Assembly: GCA_012656075.1 (NCBI GenBank)
Contig: JAAKBF010000199.1
Location: 56,187-120,186, forward strand
Source of the DNA: Phytophthora hibernalis
Taxonomy: Eukaryota > Oomycota > Peronosporomycetes > Peronosporales > Peronosporaceae
DNA: 64,000 nucleotides
Direction of reading: 5' to 3'
In this document: piece after piece, positions 30,554 through 40,670 of the stretch
Layout: each line of letters starts with the position of its first letter
Position numbering within the stretch: position 1 is the stretch's first letter
Program-made: the position numbers and the translations under genes
Notes under the pieces: model-generated
Database searches by the model: none
What the model saw: only the letters and a program-made list of their open reading frames with translations
What the model was told of the DNA's origin: nothing

Positions 30554-31150
30554 CACTTGTTCATCTGCTCCGTCCATCGACTTAACCGACGACTTCACCT
30601 TTTACCAGACAAAATGGTTTTTTTCCAAGCAAAGTGGTGCGGGAAGGTTTTCCCCCATCCCTCATAAGTGATTACGTAGGTATTTTCAACCAAAGTGGTT
30701 TTCTGATTATTTTTACCAAGCAAAATGGTTCGCCTATCCCTGTGTGACTAAATGGACCTCACGTTCGGCCGAGGGGCTGCCAGACAGAGAAAAAGGTACT
30801 CATTTTGACCCAAAACAGGTTTAATAGTGTAGCCAACTGCTGGGAGATCATGATAGACCCCTCAGATGCCCTTATATCGTTCTTAAAGCTTTCGTTTTGG
30901 CTCAGAGAGATTGCCTCTAAATCGTCGGTTGGATAAAACCACTTTGCTTGGTAACGATTTACGACAAAACCACTATACCTACGTAATCACTTATGAGGGA
31001 TGGGGAAACCCTTCCCGCACCACTTTGCTTGAAAAAACCATTTTGTCCGGTAAAAGGTGTACAATAGCGACACGCACCTAGCACAAGTTCGTCAAAAAGG
31101 GCCTGCCACGCACGCGTGCTGATGTCCTCGGTACTGCTCAACTGCTCATT
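30554..31150 (-). pseudogene. Acyltransferase paralogue, 5' fragment (split by Polinton and MITE)
   Basis: Minus-strand sequence just outside the Polinton (30595-30554) reads KVKSSVKSMDGADEQ and joins in phase with the fragment ending at 12329. A further short piece upstream of the MITE (31130-31060), DISTRAWQALFDELVLGACR, is in a plausible frame to be the preceding part. The gene is therefore broken at two places by two unrelated insertions. Start and promoter are uncertain. Confidence 0.5.
30596..31059. mobile_element. MITE-like element with long inverted repeats
   Basis: About 460 bases. The first ~105 bases, beginning CACCTTTTACCAGACAAAAT, are repeated inverted at the end (..ATTTTGTCCGGTAAAAGGTG). 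Both arms share CAAGCAAAGTGGTGCGGGAA and CCCTCATAAGTGATTACGTA blocks. No coding capacity is evident. I could not settle a target duplication. The many ACCAxxxxxxTGGTT inner motifs are a conspicuous sub-repeat. Confidence 0.7.
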
Positions 31151-31162
31151 GGTCTCTAGACG

Positions 31163-32279
31163 ATGGGGAGGGCGCTGGCCGTGTTGATGGCGTTCGAGAG
31201 CGACATCCGAGCCTTCGTATCTTCGTGGGACCAGCGCAACCTGTCGGCGGCGTCGTGGTGGCTGTGCCATTCAGTGGCGAGGCCTCGTCACAGTGCAGAC
31301 GCGTGGTGGCCAGCCGAGGACGAGATTAATGCGCTGACGCAGCGTCTGCATGCGCGGGTGAAAAGTGGTGGACGTAGTGGTGTCCGCAAGAGGAGGTCGA
31401 CAGTGCGACTGGCGGCGGGCCAAGTGCGTGTGCTGCCCGCGACCTGCTGCTCGTGGCGTCGGGGCTGAGACCGTCGTGTCTCGTCGACTGCTGCGCTCTG
31501 ACGACGGAGCTGGCCGAGCGTTTGCTGCAGAGTTTGGCGGACGAGGGTTTGCACTGGTGTCCAGTGGACCAGGTGCGTGTGGTGCTGCTGGGTGGCAACA
31601 TCTTCTTCGTCAATGCATTCGCGTTCGTGCGCGAGAAGATGGCGACTGGTTTGGATCACCAAATGTACGTGGACGTCAGTGCCAGCCTCCGTCAACCGCA
31701 AGTCATCTCCGAACCTTCACGTCTACAGACTTTTGCGGCCTGGACCGTCGAGGCATGCAAAGACCTGCTTGCTGCCGAAAAACGAGGCGTGTTACAGTGG
31801 AAGATACCGTCAACCCTCAATGCAACTGCATTGGCCGGTATCCTGCTGTGCTACCCATTCGTCTACGACATTTTGGCGGATGGAACGGAACCTATCGACG
31901 GATGGAGCGAACAGGAGAATTGCCTCGCTTTGTGTCCGCTCGTGGTGGTGCGAACTGCTCTCGTGTACGTGACTATAATATATTATCTGATGTAATTCAG
32001 TAGGTATCTCAATCTCTCTGACGTGGTCATGTGACTTTCAGGACGTCTCGGCAGCTGGAAATCGTGCTGCAGGAGTTCTCGGCGCCGCAGCATCTGCTGG
32101 GCGACTTCAACCATGGAGAAACCAGGGACCAAATGGTCGATTCGCCCCTCGTATACCATCTTCGAGCTCGTTGTCGACTCAAATTGCAGCGTTCAATCGA
32201 ACGAAGCGCCTTTTCCTGCAGCAGCTTCCAGCCCAAAGTGCAGGTGGACATTCGGTCCCTGCCCCATGTTGCACTGTAA
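31163..32279 (+). CDS. C1orf74/DUF4504-like host protein
   Basis: The best frame (about 31400-31960) holds SCLVDCCALTTELAERLLQS, QVRVVLLGGNIFFVNAFAFV and PSTLNATALAGILLCYPFVY with LALCPLVVVRTAL. These match in order the conserved blocks of the UPF0739/C1orf74 (DUF4504) family: an LVD start, a central substrate-like segment, 'aLAgwLLGYPvvY' and 'NCLsmvPL'. An intron with GT near 31968 and TTTCAG ending at 32040 connects to a second exon, RQLEIVLQEFSAPQHLLGDF, the usual C-terminal block, finishing at TAA near 32279. The 5' end is unclear: an ATG at 31163 opens a frame (MGRALAVLMAFESDIRAFVS) that must change phase near 31350. The function of this family is unknown. About 300 residues. Confidence 0.55.
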
Positions 32280-32510
32280 ACTGCTTGAAGCCGATACTTG
32301 AGTAAAAACGTACAGTTGAAATTATCATTTACGGCAGGGTCCATAACACCCAAAATAATATTGTATCAGAGTTTAGAGTCAAGTTGGACCTCAGATTTCA
32401 TTTCGCGCGTTAAATTGTACGCAAATACGTAGTATAAGTTTATACTAGTGTCGAAAACAACCGTACGCTAGCAACATACCTACTTCAGTCCCAATTTGTA
32501 ACAGTCATTA

Positions 32511-33485
32511 ATGGGCGGGTCGGTCTCCACGCAGCGGAAGCTCTACAGGCTGTGTACGTGGCTCTCTAAGGGGTTTTCTATGTGTTTTTATATCTACCAG
32601 TGCAGGGAGAGCACTGCACCACAACTGAAGGGGTTAATTGCTGACTGTCACCCAATTATCTGCCTGTGCAGTCGACGCTGGGGAGTTCACAGTCGCGTGG
32701 CTCACGTTCAAGGTGCGCGGCAGCGATGCCACCCATCGTGGGTCAATTATAAAGGCTAATTCATTCATCTACTGTGTAGGGGGATGCAGTGGAGGACGAG
32801 GAGCAGCACTACGTGGCCAAGAAGGAGGGGCTGCTGGCGTCCAAGCTGCTGCGAGGACTCTTCGGGGGTGAGGATATTGGTGGGTGGTTGGGTGGATGGC
32901 GATGGGTTTAATGGGGTTTGTTGGTTGTTGCAGAGGGGACCATGCAGTGCTTCCAGGAGGTGCCCGGCGAATCCATCTCGAAAGAGGCCTTCGTGTGCAT
33001 CCTCGCCTTGTTCTACGAGTGCGTGGAGAGCTCTTTAGTGGTGGGTAGATGTAGAAAATCCTGATTTTTATTTTGTGGGGTTGTGCACACAGAGGCAATA
33101 CAGAGGACCGGATCAGCTACATCTTCACCATGTACAACATCATTTTCTCCGGGGAGAAGTACGTTGGGGGCTTGGATTCGGTGTTTCGTTTTGACTGACT
33201 TGGGTTGTTGGGTTTAGCAATAATGGCGAGGGATTTATCGCGGAGAAGGATTATCTGTACCTGCTCAACTACCTAGAGGAATACATGCCGTTGCCGAAGC
33301 AGCTCTACGCCGTGTTTGAGGAGTGTATGATCCCCATGGCTGGACTGCTCTCAAACTCGCGGTTTATTGAGTGGGTGCATCAATACCCGGATGTCATGGA
33401 GGTGCGCTACCATGGTGATTTGCTGAAGATGCTTACTGGCGCGATTGATCTCACTACAGTCGTTTGTTGTACCACAATATTCTAG
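32511..33485 (+). CDS. Multi-exon EF-hand-like protein, candidate N-myristoylated
   Basis: ATG at 32511 gives MGGSVSTQRKLY, a good N-myristoylation signal. Several short exons follow: VEDEEQHYVAKKEGLLASKL (about 32785-32868), EGTMQCFQEVPGESISKEAF with LALFYECVE (32936-33035), NTEDRISYIFTMYNIIFSGE (33093-33157) and NNGEGFIAEKDYLYLLNYLE with PLPKQLYAVFEECM (33219-33410). Introns between them carry GT..AG ends (GTGAGG...TTGCAG; GTGGGT...CACACAG). The last two exons look like a degenerate EF-hand pair (IFTMYN...NGEGFI...YL). An exon beginning FLAIHLPPS after TTCTAG at 33485 may connect it to the PH/EDR2 gene, making one long protein. Exact splice sites are tentative. Confidence 0.5.
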
Positions 33486-36400
33486 TTCCTCGCCATCCAC
33501 CTTCCGCCGTCGCCGCTACAAGGAAGCCCAATAGGGTCGATCCGCGCCAGTGACGAGTTTTTATCCAGCTCGTGAGTGCGCATTTTTGCATTTTTGGGCG
33601 TCAATGTGCTTAAAGAAGGGTTAACGAAACGGTATTCGTTTTGTAGAGATCCCTTGAACAACAGCCCCTCGTGTCGAAATGATCCCAACAGGAATCCATT
33701 CAGCTCGTTTGACTTCATTGGAGGTGAAGACAGCGGCGACGAAGACTCGGATGGTCTCTACGATTCTGACCAACTCACGGAGATGGAGATGTCCCAAAGC
33801 TCATTTCGGGGGCGCAATGCTTCTTTGAACGGGCAAGATGAATTGACGAGTATTCTGAAGGAAGCTGGCGCAGTGGTCCAAGACGATGTCTCTGGGCGCT
33901 TGAGCGACTTAAGTGTCAGTGATCAAGTTAATGCTGCGTCGGTACCGGTTCGAGATCCGTTGTACCCCCTGATAATTCATCAACGCAACAACGTCGCGGT
34001 CAGGGTCGATCCGGGACCTCTCGCTCGCGAGGAGTTCAAAAGATGGGCAGATACATGGGCAAAGCAGTTGGTGGAGGCATATCGAGAGTTGGCAATGTCG
34101 GCCGGAGTATTCTGCACGTTGGCAAGTCTCAAGGACATAATCAGCACCATGCAGCTAGTGGAGCTGATCACCACGACGATCCTGCAGCAGTTGGGCTAAT
34201 TTCTGCGGGATATTCGTTCTCGTCTGAGTCCCAGAGCACTAAAAAGTATGTGTGCGGTTATCTGCACAAGATCAGTGACAGCAAGTGGAGTAAAAAACGC
34301 TCATGGCACCGACGGTGGTTTGTTCTCGACCGGCAGCGCGGGGTGCTTTCATACTACAGACACAACCCAGCTAACCACATGCCGAATTCCTCTTCCCACG
34401 GCAACATTGTTCACATGGCGGACTCTCCTGTCCCGACAGGGAAGGTGCAGGTGCTGCCTCCAGCACCCAGTCTGTGGAGACTAAACGGCACTCATTTGGC
34501 TCATCGACGCAGGTACCATTGACCCCTCGCAGCACTGCTGGGGACGGCGACACCAGCAATGATAACAATGAGCACTTAAGTGAATTAAGTGTGGAAGCGA
34601 ATGAAGCGGAGTCTGTCGTCCGTAGTGCCACTACTATTGAGGATCCGGTCGAACTAAAGAAGCAGCAGCAGCAACAGGAGAAGGACCACGAGCAGCAGCA
34701 GACTCTACTATACCTGAACGAGGCACACCCTTGGTATCGCGGTGCGCTGGACCTGAACATGAACAACGTGTCATTGCTGTTTGAGAAGACGCTAGCAAGA
34801 AATGCGCCGACGAATTATTTTTTCAAGTCTCAACGCTTTCTCTCCACGATATCGATTCGAAGCGTGGGGTCCAATACAAGGTGCGATAAGGATAATCCTC
34901 TTGTGTTGTGGGTGTCCCAAGTTGACAACTAATGTGACATGCTTCTTTACCAGTTGTGCGCTGACACGGAGGGGGACTTTGATCTGTGGACATATGCGAT
35001 AGCTGAGGCGATCAACCGGAAAAACTCCCAATATGACAAAACTCATAACGGTGCACCGGTACTTTCGCATCAGCAGCTCTACCGACAGCGTCTACTTCAA
35101 AAACAAATGGAAGACCAAACAGCAAAGGCACAAGACGCGGAAGGTGCACATGATGGAGGGGCCGATGACTCACCACCTCCAACGCTCGGAATGCCTCCCA
35201 ATCACCATAATACTGAAGAGGGACAATATGGCCATGTGTCGAACGATGTTGCTTCATCATCGCATCCGAAGCGAAAAATCCCACCACGCATTGTAACGCA
35301 ATTCTCGTCGACGGAATCGGACCCCGGGGAGCTGCCACATCATGCTGGCATCTTCACATCCACGTCGACGGAACGAAGCAGTGTCTCATTGTCGGCTTCA
35401 TGCTCAACATCGTGGCAATTCGTTGTCTGGCAAGTGAGCATGTTCTGTGGAAGATTGCCGTCTGCATCGCTGTCACATGTATGTTTGTGTTTAGCGTTTA
35501 CAACCCGCGGTCATTGCTTCGTCCGCGTCATGGCAGTCTTGGTGGCTACGCGGGCTCGATGTCAGCTGGCGGTATGGATAATTCCCTACTCGGTACAGAC
35601 ATCGCGAAGTGCAGTGATCCAGGCAACTGCTGCTTACATAAGGTGTCGAGCCCAGAGGACACAGAGCAAGGAGAGAGTAGAGGGAAGCGTGCTGAAGGTT
35701 CAAGCGCTGCACCACGCCGACGACCAAGCAGTGCTGACAAAGGGTGCGTAGTCAAGTTCCCGATGGGCAGTACCATGCCTCAGTGCGAGATGCAAGCTAA
35801 CGGGCGATCGAGTAACGTGGAGCACTCGTGGACGACGACACGAGCTGAAACTTTGCAGTGAGAAGCGCCGACTACAAGAAGTCTCGAAAGAAAGAGGTAC
35901 GCCTTGGCTCTAGACAGCATCCCGTATAATTCCTGCTGATTTGTATGTTCTGCTTGTAGACTTCCAGGCCTGCGCTCTTCGAGTTTGTTGGTGCCGACTT
36001 GGTTCGAACGATCAGTAAACTGGACTTGATCTCGCAGCGCGTCGAGTTTCCACCTGAGCTGGAGAACAGTCGGCTCTTCATCATCAATGCGCAGGTAAAG
36101 TGCTGCTTCCTGGCCTGCATCACGAATACTGCACCTCTGACAAACGTGATGTTTCTGTATGTGCAGCTTCCTTCGTACGGGCCGAGCGTGTGGGGCGATG
36201 GCTCATACGATGGACCAGGCTACAGCTTGGCTCTCTACTGGAAGATTCCCGACGACCTTTTTGAGGTTCGTGGGCACCTCCGTTCAACTACCTGGATCAT
36301 CAATTAGACTAACCGCACCATTTTGCAGGAGTTAAAGAGCCCTACGACCACGACGCTCATGCTGCTGAAGCGGTTCTTGGAGGCCGGCAACGACACGACG

Positions 36401-36754
36401 TTGACGGACCGGTTCAAGGTCATCGCGCAGGTGACCAACCAGGACGAGTGCGGCATCACGGGCATGGGCAAGAAGCTGCTGGTGAGCCACAATGCCACGC
36501 CTGTGCTCACACGGCCGCAGCACCGCATCTACCACTTCCGCGACGGCAGCACAGAGATCGTCGTGGATGTGCACTCGTTCTCGTACATCGCTCGCCGCGG
36601 CATCCACTCGCTGATCGACAAGACGTCACGACTTGTTATCGACGTGGGGTTTGTGATCCAGGGTGAGACTGAAGACGAGCTGCCCGAACAAGTGCTCGGC
36701 TGCTGTCGACTCGACCGCGTCAACGTACACAAGGCCGTGAACCTCCCGTGCTGA
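33486..36754 (+). CDS. PH domain plus EDR2_C (DUF1336) protein
   Basis: Plus-strand exons read in order. There is an acidic N-terminal region (FSSFDFIGGEDSGDEDSDGL) and then a PH domain: CGYLHKISDSKWSKKRSWHR RWFVLDRQRGVLSYY at about 34250-34360, interrupted by a long Ser/Gln-rich insert. The domain closes with LCADTEGDFDLWTYAIAEAI at 34960-35020. A predicted membrane helix (LWKIAVCIAVTCMFVFSVY) lies at about 35445-35505. The C-terminal EDR2_C domain follows: RPALFEFVGADLVRTISKLD, LFIINAQ, LPSYGPSVWGDGSYDGPGYS and RFKVIAQVTNQDECGITGMG, ending at TGA 36752-36754. Introns in this part are clear (36092-36165 and one ending ATTTTGCAG at 36329). Plant EDR2 combines PH, START and DUF1336 and binds phosphoinositides; a lipid-signalling role at membranes is likely. 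It may include the upstream EF-hand-like exons. Confidence 0.75.
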
Positions 36755-37368
36755 CTCAGCTGAGCGGACTCAAGCACAACGTAGGTGTACAGTAAAAGCC
36801 TTAAGCGAATAGACTTGCACGAATGGATAAAAGTGCACTATTTGTGATGGAGGAGAGGTCAGTAAACTTTGGTTATGCATCAAATACTTGGAATATCAGC
36901 CCCGAAAGATGGTTGATTGTATAAGGATTCATCACTCCTGTCCTCCTAGGTCTATATACCAACATATACATGTATCAACTGAATTGGGAATGCTCAGAGT
37001 TAAATTCTCATCAACCAGGGCTACTACCCCCGGATTCAGAAACTCTAGTCTGAAAATGAAAGATTGGATCATCATTGCACCCCACGGACGAAGGACAAAA
37101 TATGTGGTTTCCTTTCCTTGGAGATATTCTTGATTGCTGGAGGAGACGCCGAAGTCGAAATGAGCTGAACTGGAACACGTCGGCAACGGTTTCATCGGTG
37201 ACCAGTCATTTATTCATATGGTTTCTAGCCTGCTTTATGTTTTGTACGCATCACGAACGCATATTTTACATATCACTACGTAACGTACATAATGGTACCG
37301 GTATGTGTTGACCACAAAGTCGCGCTGCGCACGAAGAAGCTCTGAAATTTAAGGCCTTGGGATAGTAT
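36755..37368. other. Intergenic region
   Basis: No gene recognised. Short frames on both strands lack domains. It presumably holds the 3' end of the EDR2-like gene and the upstream region of the DENR-like gene. Confidence 0.4.
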
Positions 37369-38528
37369 GTGTCGAAGCTGCTGGCCTGTTGCACGCGGCG
37401 GAAGTCGGCGGGCGCCTCGTCCTCGTCGCCCTGGGAGTACGCCTGGGAGCTGTTGCTGCTGGCGCTGCGGCTTTCGTTGCTGCTCGTGTGCACCGACAAC
37501 TTGTCGACGGGCGAGTGCGCGCGCAGGTCATGGGCACGTGCTCCAAGTGCAGACTCCACGGACAGTGAACGAGTGGCAAAGCAGGAGATCGTCACCAAAT
37601 GTCTCCGTACCGCGAGTGCTTCACGCGCTTCTACCGCAAGTACAATGACGACAAGCTGCACGATATCGACGGTGTGCTGGAGCGCAGCGCTGGCGCTGGG
37701 CTGCGAGGCGCAGCTGTTCTCGGTGCTCGTGAAGAAGTACTGGCCTGCACCTACAGAGAATGAGCAGTTCGACGGCGCTAACGAAGAAGAAGAAGAAGAG
37801 GAGGAGGACAAGGAGTCAAACGTCAACCACCAGCGTCTGTTGGCTTTCTACCACACGTACAACCCCGAGAAGGTCGACGGCGTGCCCTCGGTGCTGGCCG
37901 AGTACAAGGGCAAGGAGTCCAAGCTCTTCGACGCACTGGCGAAGAAATACGGACCGGAATCTACATGTGAGGAGGAGGAGATGACGGCAAGTAACAGCGT
38001 CGTGGTGTACTCCCCATCGACACGTTCCCGCCCCGAGTACTGCGAGTACGGCCCCGTGTTCAGCGAGTGCAAGCCGAGCACTGCTCCGACCTCGTGCTCA
38101 CCAAGTACAACCACACGGTGGTGGAGCTGCTGGAGATGGAGCAGTAGATCGCGGAAGGTATCCCGCTCGAAGTGTTGGACAAGACCGTCAAGAAGAAGAA
38201 GAACAAGATCGAGGAGGCTGCCATGCGGAAGGAGACCTGCAAGGTGACCATCTCCAAGATTTTGCGCAACCGCCTCACTGTCGTCTCGGGTCTCGAGGAC
38301 TTTGAGGAGGTCAACATCAAGGACGCTAGGAAAAGGCTGGGCAAGAAGATCGCCCGCAGCTCGTCGCTGTTCAATCAAGACGGACAGGGCCAGCAGCAGA
38401 TCCAGCTGCAGATCGACTGCGCCACAGAGCTGCTGGACGTGCTGCCGGAGTTGTTCGGCGTGCACGAAGCCCAGGTCGTCGTCATCGACGAACCTATCAA
38501 GACCGCCAACACTACCAAGAAGGGATGA
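37369..38528 (+). pseudogene. DENR/SUI1-domain gene with KYG repeats, frameshifted
   Basis: The C-terminal frame (38172-38528) reads CKVTISKILRNRLTVVSGLE and later RKRLGKKIARSSSLF, ending in a LLDVLPELFGV helix. This is the SUI1 fold of density-regulated protein DENR, which with MCT-1 promotes ribosome recycling and re-initiation. Upstream, EYCEYGPVFSECKP matches the N-terminal zinc motif of DENR (CEYSxxxxKCKPW). The frames do not connect: the sequence shifts between about 38090 and 38170. Further upstream are two copies of a protist repeat, FYHTYNPEKVDGVPSVLAEY followed by KGKESKLFDALAKKYG, and a broken version near 37620-37740, with an acidic GAA-repeat stretch between. Either a pseudogene or an error-containing gene. 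Confidence 0.55.
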
Positions 38529-38529
38529 G

Positions 38530-40300
38530 GCAAAAAGTTGTTGGATGTACATGTAGGTCCCACAGCGTCAAGGTTGCTAACAACTCGCATTAATGATCTT
38601 TTGCTAGGCCTTACCTCCATTCAGTCATTGTCAGATGCTTCGTTACATTAATATTCCCAGTCTAAGTCGCAGACGCCCTAGTATTCAATGTCGAGCTCTG
38701 CAAGCTGACAGTGCTTCTATACAATCACAGCCTATCAAGTGTCTCTTACAGTTACCGGTAGTGTGCATGTACATGTAGTAGGTCACCAAGAAGCGCTGTG
38801 TACTCTCATGTAAATCAATGTCGGGATTTCCAGTCTTCTTCGTGGTCGTTGGAGAAAAGTTGTTGTCGCGTCCTATCAATCAGTTCCCCAACATCATTTT
38901 AGATTGGTGGGATGAACGTGCTGCAGAAGAAGGAGGTCAAGAAGGAAGACATTCAAGTCAAGAGGACCGTACTCTCGAGATGTGAAGGTGCTACAGGATC
39001 AAGGATATATATGAACATGAAGGTAGGCCAACCCAGTCTGCAGTCGTCGTCGTGCAACCTTCGGTGCGGCTGTGGTGTCGCTGCTGAGTTGAAAAAGTTC
39101 TCCGCAGCTTCACTACATGCGCTGGAAGGTTGTACGATGACGGCTGCAGTCTCGGCCGAGCTATCTCCTTTTTGGTCTGTTGGTCTCCTTGCAGCGCATG
39201 TTGAAGTTGTCGTGTTCTCTGAAATTTATTTCAGAGTTTAAGGTGCGATCCGAATCCCTGGTCTGACATGGCCGTGCGCTAGAGCTCTGAAATTTAAATG
39301 AATTGGTGAAGTGAACTGCTTTGATTAAACATGTATCGGCATCATGTTTCTGCAGGTTGCTTTTTCTACATGTTGAGCCTTTCCGCCTTTGCGGAGGCTG
39401 AAGCCTCGCCGCTTAAAGCCTTGCCCTCACGTGATCCTGCTTCCATGCCAAGTGTTTTAAAAAGTAGAAGAGTGAGTTTTAACATTGTGGTGGGAAGAAG
39501 CGGTGATTTGCTTTTTTGTTTCATCGTGGAAGGATACTCAGTTTGAATCATATCCGCGGAGGGGCCTGTTACTTGAGTACATGCAGGTTCGTACTTTGCT
39601 TCAGTCACAGCTAGGTATGTTCAGATTCTGGTTGCACGTGGTGGGTAGTACCCACTGGGTGAATTTAGTGTTTTGTCCAGCCACTGCGATAGTGTGTCCG
39701 TTTCTATTGTTATAATTGAAAGGCTGGTGATGTTGCCCATGTTTTCTATAAGGGGTAAGCCTACTTTTTCATGTATTGGGCATGTATGGTCAGGTATCAT
39801 CCATGTTTTTCAAACGAAGAGAAAATAGTTTCCTTTTAAATGACGGAAGCAGAAAATAAATTCCTGATAAGAAACCTGTTCACGCCCATGTCTAAACCAT
39901 GTTCGATAACATATTGTCGGAACGTTTCAAAAAATGAGTGAGAGAGCTTGGCTGTTGTCGGTCAATCCAGTCCACTCGATCTGTGCAGCTATAAATGTCC
40001 AGGAAGTCAACTAAACTATCGACGAGTGACAGTATAACGCGCTTAGACCAATGTTGCTAGCTTAGTCTGTCAAACAGCTGGAAGCACTTATTCAAAGGAC
40101 GGGAAGTATTGTGAGTTCTACTCAAAACTGGATTGTTCGATGATTTGACTTGGATTTTGTTTTGGGTCGATCTTTGTCGACCCTTATTCGGCAAAGAATT
40201 CACAATACCGGTACATTCTACGCAAACATGGTCAATGCATATTACGATACCTGATCAAAACCTGGTCAATACATATACGCAAAATGAAGTTGACAGTGAT
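38530..40300. other. Gene-poor interval
   Basis: One plus-strand frame of 109 codons (38912-39241) is lysine-rich at its start (MNVLQKKEVKKEDIQVKRTV) and unrecognised. A 71-codon frame at 39331-39546 is also unassigned. The 40225-40285 end holds a short array of the CATGGTCAATA repeat. Otherwise nothing is seen. Confidence 0.35.
40225..40285. repeat. 11-bp minisatellite, array 5
   Basis: CATGGTCAATG, CATATTACGATA, CCTGATCAAAA, CCTGGTCAATA, CATATACGC, just 3' of the Ulp1 fragment. Confidence 0.6.
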
Positions 40301-40339
40301 AATAGCTGAACTGCAATATTCATGGATTAGATCTTAGAT

Positions 40340-40618
40340 CTAGTTGCTTGCATCCTCGTTTTTCTCTTTGTCGAAGTTCACAACAGCGTGCAGAATCTTC
40401 CAGCATCTGCGAGCAAGACCTTCTTCAGTGTTGTCACTCCCGACGTCTTTCCACAGGCGCTTCCAGAAGAAAAGGCCCACAAAGAGACCGCAATTGTCGC
40501 TATTCTTCTGCAACGGGCTGTGCACAGCGATTTGAGTGAAACCGGGGCGTAGGGAAATCCAAGATTTGGGTGACCCTACACTAGGAGTGTCTAAGCTAGA
40601 CCAGTGGGTACATCGCAC
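40340..40618 (-). pseudogene. Ulp1 (C48) protease C-terminal fragment
   Basis: The minus-strand frame holds AVHSPLQKNSDNCGLFVGLF followed by FWKRL. 'Q(K/T)DxxNCGvfvc' is the active-site cysteine block of Ulp1/SENP-type proteases. The following helix (LARRCWKILHAVVNFDKEKN) is also family-like. No histidine or aspartate block is visible nearby because the mariner insertion and decay intervene. It is in line and on the same strand as the MULE; MULEs carrying Ulp1-like domains are known (Kaonashi-type in plants), so I take it as part of that element. Confidence 0.55.
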
Positions 40619-40670
40619 TGAAGAGGATCAAGACGGTACACCATCAAGTGGGTACACCGCTGAGTGGATA

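Noticed and set aside
37266..37826. 186-codon minus-strand frame
   Set aside because: A poly-serine shadow of the GAA-rich plus-strand DENR-like gene.
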